Notes: generated by a model not told the origin, from the sequence alone. A DNA stretch of 9,962 nt from an uncultured Eubacteriales bacterium (GCA_902803675.1 CADCQZ010000325.1:1-9962), one strand, 5' to 3'; shown: positions 1 through 7,683, numbered from the stretch's first letter. Program-made: numbers and translations.

Positions 1-167
1 CGGGAAGCAAAGTTCAGCAGCAGGAAGCGGCGGATACCCGCCTTCTTCGCAAAGACGAGCTGCCGTTCCAGGGTCCCGTCCACCTCAAAGTCCCGATCGG
101 CTAAGGTGCCATGAAGGGCTCTGTCGGCAAGCTTGGGCGGGAAACAATGCACATGGGAATCTATCAC
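1..167 (-). CDS. Amidohydrolase family protein (PF04909-like TIM-barrel metal hydrolase), N-terminal 55 codons
   Basis: Partial gene: it begins at a GTG (165-167) and leaves the window at base 1. The start is set by a GGAGAG ribosome binding site 5 nt upstream. The protein begins MIDSHVHCFPPKLADRAL, then reads DGTLERQLVFAKKAGIRRFL. The His-X-His pair (H5, H7) on the first beta strand is the metal-binding signature of the amidohydrolase superfamily. The IDSHVHCFP opening followed by a helix with AGI-R resembles the Amidohydrolase_2 group (PF04909), which contains hydrolases and non-oxidative decarboxylases of small ring or dicarboxylic compounds. It is not related in detail to the other amidohydrolase at 4387-5589. 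It follows the main operon on the same strand but lies beyond a strong terminator with no clear promoter between, so it may depend on read-through. With only the N-terminus visible, substrate and reaction are unknown. Confidence 0.75.
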   Translation of the reverse strand, partial: MIDSHVHCFPPKLADRALHGTLADRDFEVDGTLERQLVFAKKAGIRRFLLLNFAS

Positions 168-194
168 GCGTTCTCTCCAATCAGATATCCGTTC

Positions 195-234
195 AAAAAA
201 GGGAATGATCTGCCTGATGAGCAGGCAGATCATT
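195..234 (-). terminator. Rho-independent terminator at the end of the main operon
   Basis: A perfect 13-bp inverted repeat (204-216 with 222-234) encloses a 5-nt loop. On the minus strand it is followed by CCC and then six T (195-200). This is a textbook intrinsic terminator oriented to stop minus-strand transcription about 20 nt after the carboxyltransferase stop codon. On the plus strand no T run follows the stem, so it is not bidirectional. It separates the operon from the partial amidohydrolase gene, whose start is about 30 nt further on. Confidence 0.88.
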
Positions 235-254
235 TCTCACGGCCGAATCATCCA

Positions 255-1817
255 TTATAAGGGGATATTACCATGTTTCTTCTTCGGGTGCTCCAGTTTT
301 TTTCTGGAAATCTGTTTTAAGCCCCGAATGATCAGGGGCCGCGTGTCCCGAGGATCGATGATCTCCTCCACCCAGCGCATGGCGGCCGCATGGTAGGGGA
401 ACTCACCGAAGGTGGAATTGTATTCCTCCAACCGCTTCGCCTTCAACGCGGCGGGATCCGCCGCGGCCTTAAGCTCGTTTCGATAGATGATATTCACGGC
501 TCCTTCCGGATTCATGAGGGCCATTTCCACCGTGGGCCAGGCCAGCATGAGATCGGAGCCCATGGGTTCGGAGCACATGGCTGGGTTGCCGCCGCCGTAA
601 GCTTTGCGGATGTAGACGGTTATCTTCGGCACCGTAGCCTCGGAAAGTGCGAACAGCACCTTTGCCCCGTGGCGGAGGATGCCGCCCCGCTCCTGCTCGA
701 TGCCGGGCAGGTATGCCGGGTTGTCCACCAGGAACAGCAGGGGGATGTTGAAGGCGTCGCAGAAGCGGATGAACCGGGCTTCCTTATCGCTGGCGTTGAT
801 GTCGATGGCGCCGCCCAGCACCTTGGGGTTGTTGGCGACGATGCCGACGGTGCGGCCGTCCATGCGGGCGAACCCGGTGACCATGTTCGGCGCGTAGTCC
901 CGCTTGAGCTCGAAGAAATACCCATCGTCAACGATATGCTCAATGACGGCGTGCATATCATAGGCCGAGCGGGGGTTCTCCGGGACGATGTCCAGCAACG
1001 CCTCGTCCCGCCGGTCGATGGGGTCCGTGCACTCATAGATCGGGGCATCCTCCTCGCAGCTGGAGGGTAGGAAGCTCAGCAGCTGACGAGTCATCTCCAG
1101 GCATTCGGCATCGTCCTTAGCTACCAGATCGCAGCAGCCCGATACTGTGGCGTGGACCTGGGCCCCGCCCAGCTCCTGATCGTTGGTGTCGATGAACTGA
1201 ACGGTCTTCAACAGCGTGGGGGAGGCCACATACATATAGCTGGTGTTGTCCACCATGAACACGAAATCCGTCAGGGCCGGAGAATACCCGGCGCCCGCCG
1301 CGCAGGGGCCCATCATCAGCGTGATCTGAGGGATCACGCCGGAGGAAAGGGTGTGATAGTAGAACATGCGGTGGTAGGATTCGTTCATATCCCGGGTCAC
1401 CGCGTCCTGCACCCGCACGCCGCCGGAGTCCACCAGGCCGATGCAGGGGACCCGCTCCTCCAGGGCCCGCCGCATGATCTTCTGTATCTTCTTGGCCGTG
1501 ACGCTGCCCACGGAGCCACCCTGGACCGTAAAGTCCTGGGCGTATACATACACGCCCCGTCCATATACTTCGCCAAAGCCCACGATGACCGCGTCTCCGG
1601 GAATATCCTTCTTGTCGATGTCGAAGCCCGTCATGCGGGGCTTGGCCCAGGCATCGATCTCCACGAAGGTGCCGGGGTCCAAAAACAGCTCCACCCGCTC
1701 CCGGGCGGTCAGCTTGCCCCGGGCGTGCTGCTTGTCGATGGCCTTCTGGTTGTTGGGGTTGTTTTCCAGCGTCGCCCGCCGTTTCGCGAGATCGGCCAGC
1801 CTGTCTTGCATCTTCAT
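255..1817 (-). CDS. Biotin-dependent acyl-CoA carboxyltransferase subunit (propionyl-CoA carboxylase beta / methylmalonyl-CoA decarboxylase alpha type)
   Basis: 520 residues, the usual length for this family. It moves a carboxyl group between carboxybiotin and a short acyl-CoA, either as the beta subunit of a carboxylase (propionyl-CoA to methylmalonyl-CoA) or as the alpha subunit of a sodium-pumping decarboxylase working in reverse. Two crotonase-like halves are visible. The first holds the oxyanion-hole loop DSGGVRVQ (130-137) and GPCAAGAGYSPALTDF (170-185). The second holds RKAYGGGNPAM (404-414) and LAWPTVEMALM (425-435). The ATG is preceded by AGGAGA at 7 nt. It is the last gene of the operon, 29 nt after the thiolase. 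No biotin carboxylase, biotin carrier or membrane decarboxylase subunit is in the window, so carboxylase and decarboxylase roles cannot be separated. The second specificity loop differs from textbook propionyl-CoA carboxylase (GGGNP against GGAYD), so the acyl-CoA may not be propionyl-CoA. Confidence 0.92.
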   Translation of the reverse strand: MKMQDRLADLAKRRATLENNPNNQKAIDKQHARGKLTARERVELFLDPGTFVEIDAWAKPRMTGFDIDKKDIPGDAVIVGFGEVYGRGVYVYAQDFTVQGGSVGSVTAKKIQKIMRRALEERVPCIGLVDSGGVRVQDAVTRDMNESYHRMFYYHTLSSGVIPQITLMMGPCAAGAGYSPALTDFVFMVDNTSYMYVASPTLLKTVQFIDTNDQELGGAQVHATVSGCCDLVAKDDAECLEMTRQLLSFLPSSCEEDAPIYECTDPIDRRDEALLDIVPENPRSAYDMHAVIEHIVDDGYFFELKRDYAPNMVTGFARMDGRTVGIVANNPKVLGGAIDINASDKEARFIRFCDAFNIPLLFLVDNPAYLPGIEQERGGILRHGAKVLFALSEATVPKITVYIRKAYGGGNPAMCSEPMGSDLMLAWPTVEMALMNPEGAVNIIYRNELKAAADPAALKAKRLEEYNSTFGEFPYHAAAMRWVEEIIDPRDTRPLIIRGLKQISRKKLEHPKKKHGNIPL

Positions 1818-1846
1818 CTTGTTCTCTCCTGCTATCCTGTACTCGT

Positions 1847-3055
1847 TCAGACCTTTTCAAAGGCCAGGGCCATGCCCAGTCCCCCGGCAATGCAAAGGGT
1901 AGAGATGCCGTACTTCGTGTCCCGCTTCTGCATTTCGTGGAGAAGCGTCACCGAGATGCGGGCGCCGGAGTCGCCCAGAGGATGTCCCAGGGCAATGGCG
2001 CCGCCGTTCACGTTGACGATGTCCTGCTTATCCAGCAGGTCCAATTCCTTCAGGCAGCCCAGAGCCTGAGCCGCAAACGCTTCGTTCAGTTCCCAAAGGC
2101 CGATGTCCTCCTTGCAGATGCCCATGGGCGTGAGGCATCGGTCAAAAAGCTTGTTCACCGCCGCCACAGGACCCAGGCCCATGACCCGGGGGTCCACTCC
2201 GGCCGCTGCCCCGCCTAAAATGCGGGCAAGAGGCTTGAGCCCTAAAGTCGCCGCCTTTTCTTCCGCCATGATGACAAGGGCCGCCGCCCCGTCGTTTCGC
2301 CCCGACGCATTGCCGGCTGTGGTGACGCCGCCCTCGAAGATGGGCTTCAGCTTGGCCATTTTCTCGGCGTTGGTGTCCCGGCGGGGGAACTCGTCCTCCT
2401 CGAACACGATGGGGTCCTTCTTCCGCTGGGGAATGACGACGGGAACGATCTCATCCTTGAACTTGCCCGTGTCGATGGCGGAGATGGCCCGGCGCTGGCT
2501 TTGGAGCGCGAAGGCGTCGCACGCTTCCCGGGTGATGCCGTCCTTAACGGCGATGTTGTCGGCGGTCTGGATCATGTTGAAGGTGCCATACACGTCGTTG
2601 GGCTGGCTGTGGGGCTGGCTCTCGATGTTGGGATCACAGAACGACTGGGTGCCGTTGCCGCAGCCGAAGCGAACGTTGCGCACGTAGAAAGGGGCGGTGG
2701 ACATGCTCTCCACGCCGCCGCACAGGACGATGTCGCTGTAGCCGCACTGTATTTGCTGGACCCCGGACAAAATGGCCTGCATGCCGGACGCACACTGACG
2801 ATGCACGGTATAGGCAGGCGTTTCCTCGGGAATCTTCACCATCAGGGAGCAGAGCCGGGCGATGTTGGGCTGATCCGTGGACTGCTTCGCCTGCCCGCAG
2901 ATCACCTCGTCGATGTCCCCCTTGTCAACATGGGCCCTTTTCACAGCCGCTTCCAGGACCGTCGCCAGAAGGGTTTCCGGCTGAACGTTCTTCAGGGTGC
3001 CGCCGATGCTGCCGATGGCCGTGCGAATGGCGGAGACTACTACCACATTGCGCAT
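1847..3055 (-). CDS. Thiolase (acetyl-CoA C-acyltransferase / 3-ketoacyl-CoA thiolase)
   Basis: 402 residues, full thiolase length. It cleaves a 3-ketoacyl-CoA with CoA to acetyl-CoA and a shortened acyl-CoA, or condenses in reverse. All catalytic elements are present: the nucleophilic Cys88 in [10 protein letters not shown] (85-94), GGVESMS (113-119), NEAFAAQ (324-330), His358 in [17 protein letters not shown] (351-367), and the second Cys388 in [11 protein letters not shown] (386-396). The RQCASG version of the active-site loop is closer to FadA-type degradative thiolases than to the VCGSG loop of many acetoacetyl-CoA thiolases, which points to breakdown, though this is not proof. An AGAGG ribosome binding site lies about 7 nt before the ATG, and the gene starts 10 nt after the MaoC stop, so the two are probably translated in sequence. 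Chain-length preference cannot be told from sequence. Confidence 0.93.
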   Translation of the reverse strand: MRNVVVVSAIRTAIGSIGGTLKNVQPETLLATVLEAAVKRAHVDKGDIDEVICGQAKQSTDQPNIARLCSLMVKIPEETPAYTVHRQCASGMQAILSGVQQIQCGYSDIVLCGGVESMSTAPFYVRNVRFGCGNGTQSFCDPNIESQPHSQPNDVYGTFNMIQTADNIAVKDGITREACDAFALQSQRRAISAIDTGKFKDEIVPVVIPQRKKDPIVFEEDEFPRRDTNAEKMAKLKPIFEGGVTTAGNASGRNDGAAALVIMAEEKAATLGLKPLARILGGAAAGVDPRVMGLGPVAAVNKLFDRCLTPMGICKEDIGLWELNEAFAAQALGCLKELDLLDKQDIVNVNGGAIALGHPLGDSGARISVTLLHEMQKRDTKYGISTLCIAGGLGMALAFEKV

Positions 3056-3065
3056 GGAATACCTC

Positions 3066-3545
3066 TCAATCTGCCGTGGGCCGCTTCTTGATGAGCAGCA
3101 CGAAATCGCCTTCCTGAACCACCTCGTCCCGCTGGTTGATGACGGACCGGTGGAAGACCACCTTGCCGCTGGTCGCGCCGGGCTTGGTGTCGGTCTTCTC
3201 GACGATCTCCATCTTCATATGGATGGTATCGCCGATCAGGACCGGCTTTTTGAACTTCCAGTTTTTGATTTCCGTGAAAGCCGTCAACGTCTCCAGCATG
3301 GAAAGGTTATAAGCGGTGCGGGTGTAAAGCCCCGAGCAAATGCACAGCGGCAGCAGCCCGTGGGCGATCCGCTGGCCGGCGATGGAGCCCTTGGCGTATT
3401 CCGCGTCCATGTGCAGGGTGTTGAAATCCCCGGACAGACCGGCAAAGTTCACGATGTCCGTCTCCGTCACTGTCCGACCCATGGACACCTCCGTGTCGCC
3501 CACGTTCATGTCCTCGTAATAGCGTTTATCTACCAAAGCGGCCAT
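3066..3545 (-). CDS. MaoC-family dehydratase ((R)-specific enoyl-CoA hydratase-like)
   Basis: 159 residues, a single hot-dog domain of the usual MaoC/PhaJ size. The family hydrates trans-2-enoyl-CoA to (R)-3-hydroxyacyl-CoA. The hydratase 2 signature is intact: [18 protein letters not shown] (34-51) carries the catalytic Asp40 and His45 with Asn42 between, followed by AHGLL (61-65), which lines the acyl site, and a PVLIGDTI strand typical of the fold. The ATG at 3543-3545 has AAGGAAGGAG just upstream, overlapping the stop codon of the SDR gene. With the neighbouring SDR and thiolase it makes a complete enoyl-CoA to acetyl-CoA set that runs through the (R)-hydroxy intermediate. An alternative is a hydratase for a branched or carboxylated acyl-CoA such as mesaconyl-CoA; the short length argues for a simple short-chain substrate. 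Confidence 0.9.
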   Translation of the reverse strand: MAALVDKRYYEDMNVGDTEVSMGRTVTETDIVNFAGLSGDFNTLHMDAEYAKGSIAGQRIAHGLLPLCICSGLYTRTAYNLSMLETLTAFTEIKNWKFKKPVLIGDTIHMKMEIVEKTDTKPGATSGKVVFHRSVINQRDEVVQEGDFVLLIKKRPTAD

Positions 3546-3558
3546 GTTTTCTCCTTCC

Positions 3559-4293
3559 TTAATTGAATCCTCCGTCGCAGACGATGGTCTGCCCGGTGAT
3601 GTAGGAGCTTTCGTCGCTGGCCAGGAAGCAATAGACCTGGGCGGCTTCCCTTGGATCGCCGTACCGGCGCAGGGGGATGGCGGCCAACTTCTTCTGCTTG
3701 ACCTCCTCGGGCACCGCGGCGTACATATCCGTCATGATGCTGCCCGGGGCGATGGCGTTCACGTGGATGCCGTACTTGCCGAGCTCCTTGGCCTGGACCC
3801 GGGTCATGCCCATGATGGCCGCTTTGCTGGCCGCATAGTTGGACTGACCGAAGTTGCCGTTGAAGGCGGATACGCTGGCGCAGTGAATGATCTTTCCGTA
3901 TTTCTGCTCCATCATATAGGGGACCACGGCTTTGGTCATGTTGTAGTTGCCCCGCAGGTTCACGTTGATGACGGCGTCGAACTGCTCATCCGTCATCTTA
4001 TAGAACTGGGCGTCCTTGGTGATGCCCGCGTTGTTGATGAGAATATCGATGTGGCCGAACTCTGCGTGAATCTTCCCCATCATGTCAAGGACCATGTCCT
4101 TTTTCGAGATGTCGCACACATAGCCCCGAACGGTGCCCAGGGAGGAGAGCTTCTCCACTGCCTCCGTTATCCGCTGCTCGTTCACGTCGCAGATGTTCAC
4201 CACGGCGCCCTCTTCCAGAAAAAGCTGGGCCGCGGCATAGCCGATTCCGGCCGCGCCGCCGGAGATGACGGCGATCCTGTCTTTCAATTTCAT
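3559..4293 (-). CDS. SDR-family oxidoreductase, FabG/PhaB-like 3-hydroxyacyl-CoA dehydrogenase, probably NAD-dependent
   Basis: 244 residues, a classical short-chain dehydrogenase. The dinucleotide-binding motif SGGAAGIG is at 11-18, NNAG at 87-90, the active-site Asn at 112, Ser140, and YAASK with Tyr153 and Lys157; the 13-residue Ser-Tyr spacing matches FabG. The chain ends in TGQTIVCDGGFN, as in FabG/PhaB enzymes. The second strand ends in ICDVN with Asp36, the residue that normally excludes NADP by contacting the adenosine ribose, so NAD(H) is the likely cofactor. That favours oxidation of a 3-hydroxyacyl-CoA to the 3-keto form rather than biosynthesis. A ribosome binding site AAAGGTG sits 7 nt before the ATG. 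The gene opens the beta-oxidation part of the operon, after an intercistronic hairpin, and its stop overlaps the ribosome binding site of the MaoC gene. Direction and substrate are inferred from neighbours. Confidence 0.92.
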   Translation of the reverse strand: MKLKDRIAVISGGAAGIGYAAAQLFLEEGAVVNICDVNEQRITEAVEKLSSLGTVRGYVCDISKKDMVLDMMGKIHAEFGHIDILINNAGITKDAQFYKMTDEQFDAVINVNLRGNYNMTKAVVPYMMEQKYGKIIHCASVSAFNGNFGQSNYAASKAAIMGMTRVQAKELGKYGIHVNAIAPGSIMTDMYAAVPEEVKQKKLAAIPLRRYGDPREAAQVYCFLASDESSYITGQTIVCDGGFN

Positions 4294-4326
4294 TCTTTCA
4301 CACCTTTCTTTCCGAAAAGGAAGGCC

Positions 4327-4361
4327 TTGAGCAGCGCGGAGAATGCGCTCCGGCTGCTCAA
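4327..4361 (-). promoter_or_regulatory. Intercistronic hairpin between amidohydrolase and SDR genes
   Basis: The arms TTGAGCAGC (4327-4335) and GCTGCTCAA (4353-4361) pair perfectly. After a one-base bulge (4336) a further five pairs form (CGGAG 4337-4341 with CTCCG 4348-4352) around a 6-nt loop. On the minus strand the hairpin is followed by GGCCTTCCTTTTC, which is too broken for an efficient terminator. It occupies the only sizable gap (93 nt) between the amidohydrolase and the SDR. Partial termination or protection of an mRNA end are both possible; the sequence does not decide. Confidence 0.7.
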
Positions 4362-4386
4362 TCCCTCAATCACTGGAACCGGCGCG

Positions 4387-5589
4387 TCAGCCGTCCAATC
4401 GGCCTCGATTCACCCGCTCTCCATGCTCCACCATCAGCAGGCCGCGAGAGAGAACGGTGTCCACCGCCAGATCGTCCTTCTTGAGGAGGATGAGGTCCGC
4501 GTCCTTGCCCACCTGAATGCGGCCTTTGGTCTTCAGGCCCAGGGAATCAGCGGTGTTGCTGGTGGCGTAGCTGAGGGCCTCGGAAAGGGTCACGCCCTCC
4601 AGCTGGGCGGTCTCCACCACGGCTTCGTGCATGAGGCTCAGGGGGAAGCGCTTGATGAACTCCAGCCCATACAGGGTATGCACGCCGTTGCCGTCGGTGC
4701 TGAAGGTGACGTGCTTCATGTCGCAGCCCGCATCCCGCAGCTGCTTGACGGCCTGGGCGTTGGTCAGACCCTTGGGATAGTCCGGGGCATGGAGACCGGC
4801 GGTAAAGTCCACGTAGCCGCCCATGGCGATCCATTCGGGGGCTTCGGCCATGAGCTGGGGATTCCGGTTAAAATGCAGCGGCCGCACGTTCTTCATGGGG
4901 GAGACCTTCACGATCTCCTTGAGAGGCGCCGTGCCGGAAGGCGCGTCACCCAAATGGAACTGGACGATGCCCTGCTTGCCGGTGAGCCGGCCGCCCACAT
5001 GGACCTCGCTGACCAGCTGCTGCAGATAGGACACAGGGGTCTGGCTGGAGCGTTGATCGGAAACGGCGGGCTCGCCTACGCCCAGCAGCTCGGGGATCAG
5101 GAACATATCGTCCCGAATGTCGCCGGTGATGGTGCGAGGCGGCAGGCCGAAACCGCCGAAGACGATGTACACGTTCAATCCCCGCTCCTGAAGGCTCCGG
5201 CACTTGCACACCAGATGGATGGGCGTCCGGCTGATGTAGTCGATGCCCAGACAACCCACGATGGTGGTGGTGCCGGTCAAAAAGGCCTCGCTGGCCTCCA
5301 GCTCAGGGGCCCGGCTGCCGTATCCGGCGCCGCCGCCGCCGCCCAGCATATGCACGTGGGCGTCGATGTATCCGGGGGCCAGGTAGTTTTCGTCCGCCTC
5401 GATGACCTGGGCGTCGAAGTCTGCGCCGTCGATGTGGTCCGCGATGAAGGAGATCTGGTTGCCGGAGATAAGCACATCCTTGATGCCCATATCCTCAGGC
5501 GCCATGACGTGGGCGTTTTTGATGAGCTTGAAGAACTTCTGTTCCGTTTTGCGGGTGACGAGAGCGTCGATGTCGTATGACTTGTCCAT
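4387..5589 (-). CDS. Amidohydrolase related to isoaspartyl dipeptidase (IadA-like), with altered active site
   Basis: 400 residues, close to IadA (about 390), and alignable to it throughout: a small beta domain, then APGYIDAHVHMLGGGG (71-86), PRTITGDIRDD (151-161), FHLGD (211-215), LHFNRN (238-243), FSTDGNG (296-302) and a C-terminal GKDADLILL (361-369). Metal ligands H78, H80, H212, H239 and the catalytic D299 are present. Compared with E. coli IadA recalled from memory, the carboxylated bridging lysine (K162) aligns with E173, and substrate contacts E77, Y137 and S289 align with G87, F147 and V303; the two arginines (R169, R233) remain as R180 and R242. Glu as bridging ligand is known elsewhere in the superfamily, so the enzyme is probably active, but on a different amide, lactam or lactone. 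It starts 24 nt after the permease with an AGAAGG ribosome binding site, so its substrate is probably what the transporter imports. Confidence 0.85.
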   Translation of the reverse strand: MDKSYDIDALVTRKTEQKFFKLIKNAHVMAPEDMGIKDVLISGNQISFIADHIDGADFDAQVIEADENYLAPGYIDAHVHMLGGGGGAGYGSRAPELEASEAFLTGTTTIVGCLGIDYISRTPIHLVCKCRSLQERGLNVYIVFGGFGLPPRTITGDIRDDMFLIPELLGVGEPAVSDQRSSQTPVSYLQQLVSEVHVGGRLTGKQGIVQFHLGDAPSGTAPLKEIVKVSPMKNVRPLHFNRNPQLMAEAPEWIAMGGYVDFTAGLHAPDYPKGLTNAQAVKQLRDAGCDMKHVTFSTDGNGVHTLYGLEFIKRFPLSLMHEAVVETAQLEGVTLSEALSYATSNTADSLGLKTKGRIQVGKDADLILLKKDDLAVDTVLSRGLLMVEHGERVNRGRLDG

Positions 5590-5613
5590 AAAAAACCTTC
5601 TTTCTCAATACAT

Positions 5614-7563
5614 TTATTGCGCCGCGAGTTTGCGCTTCTTTTGCCGATAGATGAAGATGAAGATCACATACACCGCCAGGAACGCCAGGCCGATGATGTC
5701 GGTGACGGTCTCCGGGGTCATGAGCATGATGCCCACGGCGAAGAACAGGAGCCGCAGAAAAACACCCTTAACGTCGTTGGAGATGGTTCCGATCCCGGGC
5801 ATATACCCCTGCAGGCCGATGCTCAGGGCGATGATGCCTGCCACCGCCGTGACCACCACGGACACGATCTCAAAGGCGGAGTTGGAAATGAGCAGCAGGG
5901 CGGGATTGTACACGAAGCAGAAGGGCAGGAAGTACAGGACCGCGCCCATCTTCATGGCCTCCCAGCCCGTTCGCATGAACTTGCCGCCCGCCATGGAGGA
6001 GGCCGTCAGCGCGCCCAACGCCACCGGCGGTGTGATATAGGAGAGCATGCCCCAGTAGAGCACGAACATATGGACCGCCATGGGGATGAAGCCCAGGGTT
6101 TCCAAAGCCGGGGCAAGGACGATGGCCAGGAAGATATACGCCGCGCTGACGGTCATGCCGCAGCCCAGGATGAAGCAGGCCAGCGCGCCCATGAGCAGCA
6201 TCAGAAGGGCGTTGCCCTTGGCGAAGAAGACCAGCTCCGAGGAAAAGGCCTGGGCCATGCCGGTCATGGACAGGGCGCCGACGATGAAGCCGATGGACGC
6301 CATGACGCTGAGAATCTCCGACAGAATCTTGGCGTTTTCCATGACCAGCTCGATCCATTTCTTCCCGTTCATCCGGGTGCTCTTTTGAATGTTGGCCATG
6401 ACGAGAAGGAAGACGGACACGATGAACGGGGACCAGGCCTCCAGTTTGGTGCCGATCATCAGATACACCAGCAGGACGATGGCGAAGATGTACCACCATC
6501 CCCGCTTCAAAGCGCCCTTCAGCTTAGGCAGCTCGTCCTGGGAGATGCCGTGCAGGTCATTTTTGGCGGCATAGAAGTCCACCTGGACCACCAGGCTGAA
6601 ATAGTAGAGCAGGGCCGGCACCACCGCGGCAACCGCCACATTGGCATAGGCCACGCCCAGGAAGGAGGACATGATGAAAGCCACGGCGCCCATGACGGGG
6701 GGCATGAGCACGCCGCCCGTGGAGGAGCAGGCTTCCACCGCCGCTGCCACCTCCGGCCGATAGCCGTTCTTCTTCATGGTGGGAATGGTGATGGCGCCGG
6801 TGGTGATGACGTTGGAGATGACGCTGCCGCTGATGGAGCCCATGAAGCCGCTGCTGACCACGGACACCTTGGCCGGGCCGCCACGGTATTTGCCCATGAG
6901 CGCGAAGGCCAGGTCCATGAAAAAGTCTCCGCCGCCAGTGATCTGCAGCACGCAGCCGAAGAACAGGAAGCCGATGACCTCGTTGGCAAAAATCTTAGTG
7001 GGAGTTCCCGTGATGCCCTCGCTGCCCATGATGAGATACTTGACCGTCTGGGGAAAATCGAAGCCCATGCCAGAGATCAGAGAGGGCAGGAAGGGGGCCA
7101 CAAGGGGATAGAAGGAGAACACGAGCACCACGAGGCACATGACGACGCCGCTGGTCCGGCGAACGGCCTCCACGATCAGAAGCCACAGCACGATGGAAAA
7201 CCCGAGGGCCACCGGCGGCGCGGTGAATTCCCAGGCGCTCAGCAGCATGGTCATGCTGTTGATGACGAAATACACCAGCGTCACCACGCTCACCAGGAAC
7301 AGGATCACGTCATACCAGGGAACGTGATCCCGAGGTGCCTTTTTGGAGGCGGGAAAGAGCAAAAACACGAAAGAGATGATGAGAGCCATCACCAGATACA
7401 GATACCGGTTTTCCACCATGTTCGGAAGGATATTCAGCACGAACACCTGGTTGACGGCGACGAAAAGGGCGCAGACCGTCATGACACAGACGACCACCTT
7501 CCAGAAACCGCTCAAATTCCTGTATTTGGATGGCTTTTGAGCTTCTTGCAATTGGTTTTCCAT
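5614..7563 (-). CDS. TRAP transporter fused permease (DctQ-DctM fusion, TAXI-associated)
   Basis: 649 residues from the ATG at 7561-7563, which has GGAGG just upstream. An in-frame TTG at 7618-7620 would add 19 residues but lacks a convincing ribosome binding site. The protein is almost entirely hydrophobic membrane helices. About the first 160 residues correspond to the small (DctQ-like) subunit and the rest to the large DctM-like subunit, the 4TM/12TM fusion typical of TAXI systems. Characteristic conserved stretches are GGPAKVSVVSSGFMGSISGS (228-247), ending in IPTMKKNGY (260-268), and SSTGGVLMPPVMGAVAFIM (280-298). It imports the ligand delivered by the solute-binding lipoprotein encoded upstream, driven by an ion gradient (commonly Na+). 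A 144-nt gap with a stem-loop separates it from that gene, while the amidohydrolase follows after 24 nt. The substrate is unknown; TAXI systems studied so far favour small carboxylates. Confidence 0.93.
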   Translation of the reverse strand: MENQLQEAQKPSKYRNLSGFWKVVVCVMTVCALFVAVNQVFVLNILPNMVENRYLYLVMALIISFVFLLFPASKKAPRDHVPWYDVILFLVSVVTLVYFVINSMTMLLSAWEFTAPPVALGFSIVLWLLIVEAVRRTSGVVMCLVVLVFSFYPLVAPFLPSLISGMGFDFPQTVKYLIMGSEGITGTPTKIFANEVIGFLFFGCVLQITGGGDFFMDLAFALMGKYRGGPAKVSVVSSGFMGSISGSVISNVITTGAITIPTMKKNGYRPEVAAAVEACSSTGGVLMPPVMGAVAFIMSSFLGVAYANVAVAAVVPALLYYFSLVVQVDFYAAKNDLHGISQDELPKLKGALKRGWWYIFAIVLLVYLMIGTKLEAWSPFIVSVFLLVMANIQKSTRMNGKKWIELVMENAKILSEILSVMASIGFIVGALSMTGMAQAFSSELVFFAKGNALLMLLMGALACFILGCGMTVSAAYIFLAIVLAPALETLGFIPMAVHMFVLYWGMLSYITPPVALGALTASSMAGGKFMRTGWEAMKMGAVLYFLPFCFVYNPALLLISNSAFEIVSVVVTAVAGIIALSIGLQGYMPGIGTISNDVKGVFLRLLFFAVGIMLMTPETVTDIIGLAFLAVYVIFIFIYRQKKRKLAAQ

Positions 7564-7620
7564 AGGACCTCCGACAACGGATTGTTGATTCAAATAGACA
7601 TGGAAAAAGGAGGGGCCCAA

Positions 7621-7683
7621 GGGGGTCTCTTCATGTAGTCAGTCTCCCGGACCAAAGCTACATAAGGCAAAGAGAGACACCCC
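7621..7683 (-). promoter_or_regulatory. Intercistronic stem-loop between solute-binding protein and permease genes
   Basis: The outer stem pairs GGGG (7621-7624) with CCCC (7680-7683) and GTCTCT (7625-7630) with AGAGAC (7673-7678), leaving A7679 bulged. After an internal loop, ATGTAG (7633-7638) pairs with CTACAT (7658-7663) around a 19-nt loop. It lies just after the solute-binding protein stop codon. A T run on the minus strand (TTTTT) appears only some 15-20 nt further on, after a C-rich stretch, so it is at best a leaky terminator. A hairpin here would let the binding-protein message accumulate above that of the permease. Confidence 0.6.

Noticed and set aside
254..259. TATAAT on the minus strand overlapping the carboxyltransferase stop codon, as a promoter for the partial amidohydrolase
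   Set aside because: No acceptable -35 at 16-19 nt, and a transcript from it would meet the terminator at 195-234 before reaching the gene.
390..2069. Several plus-strand open frames (including 390-1070 and 1152-2069) opposite the carboxyltransferase and thiolase
   Set aside because: No domain signal and they cross real gene boundaries; shadows of the minus-strand genes.
3544..5580. Long plus-strand open frame of 678 codons antisense to the SDR and amidohydrolase genes
   Set aside because: It spans two unrelated genes and their gap, is His/Gly/Val-rich with no recognisable domain, and mirrors the GC-rich third positions of the real minus-strand genes.
7564..7620. In-frame upstream TTG start for the permease adding 19 residues
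   Set aside because: No good ribosome binding site for the TTG, the extension is not membrane-like, and the ATG at 7563 has GGAGG directly upstream.
5617..7638. Plus-strand open frame of 673 codons antisense to the TRAP permease
   Set aside because: Extremely His/Asp/Gly-rich composition with no fold signal; a complement artefact of a membrane-protein gene.
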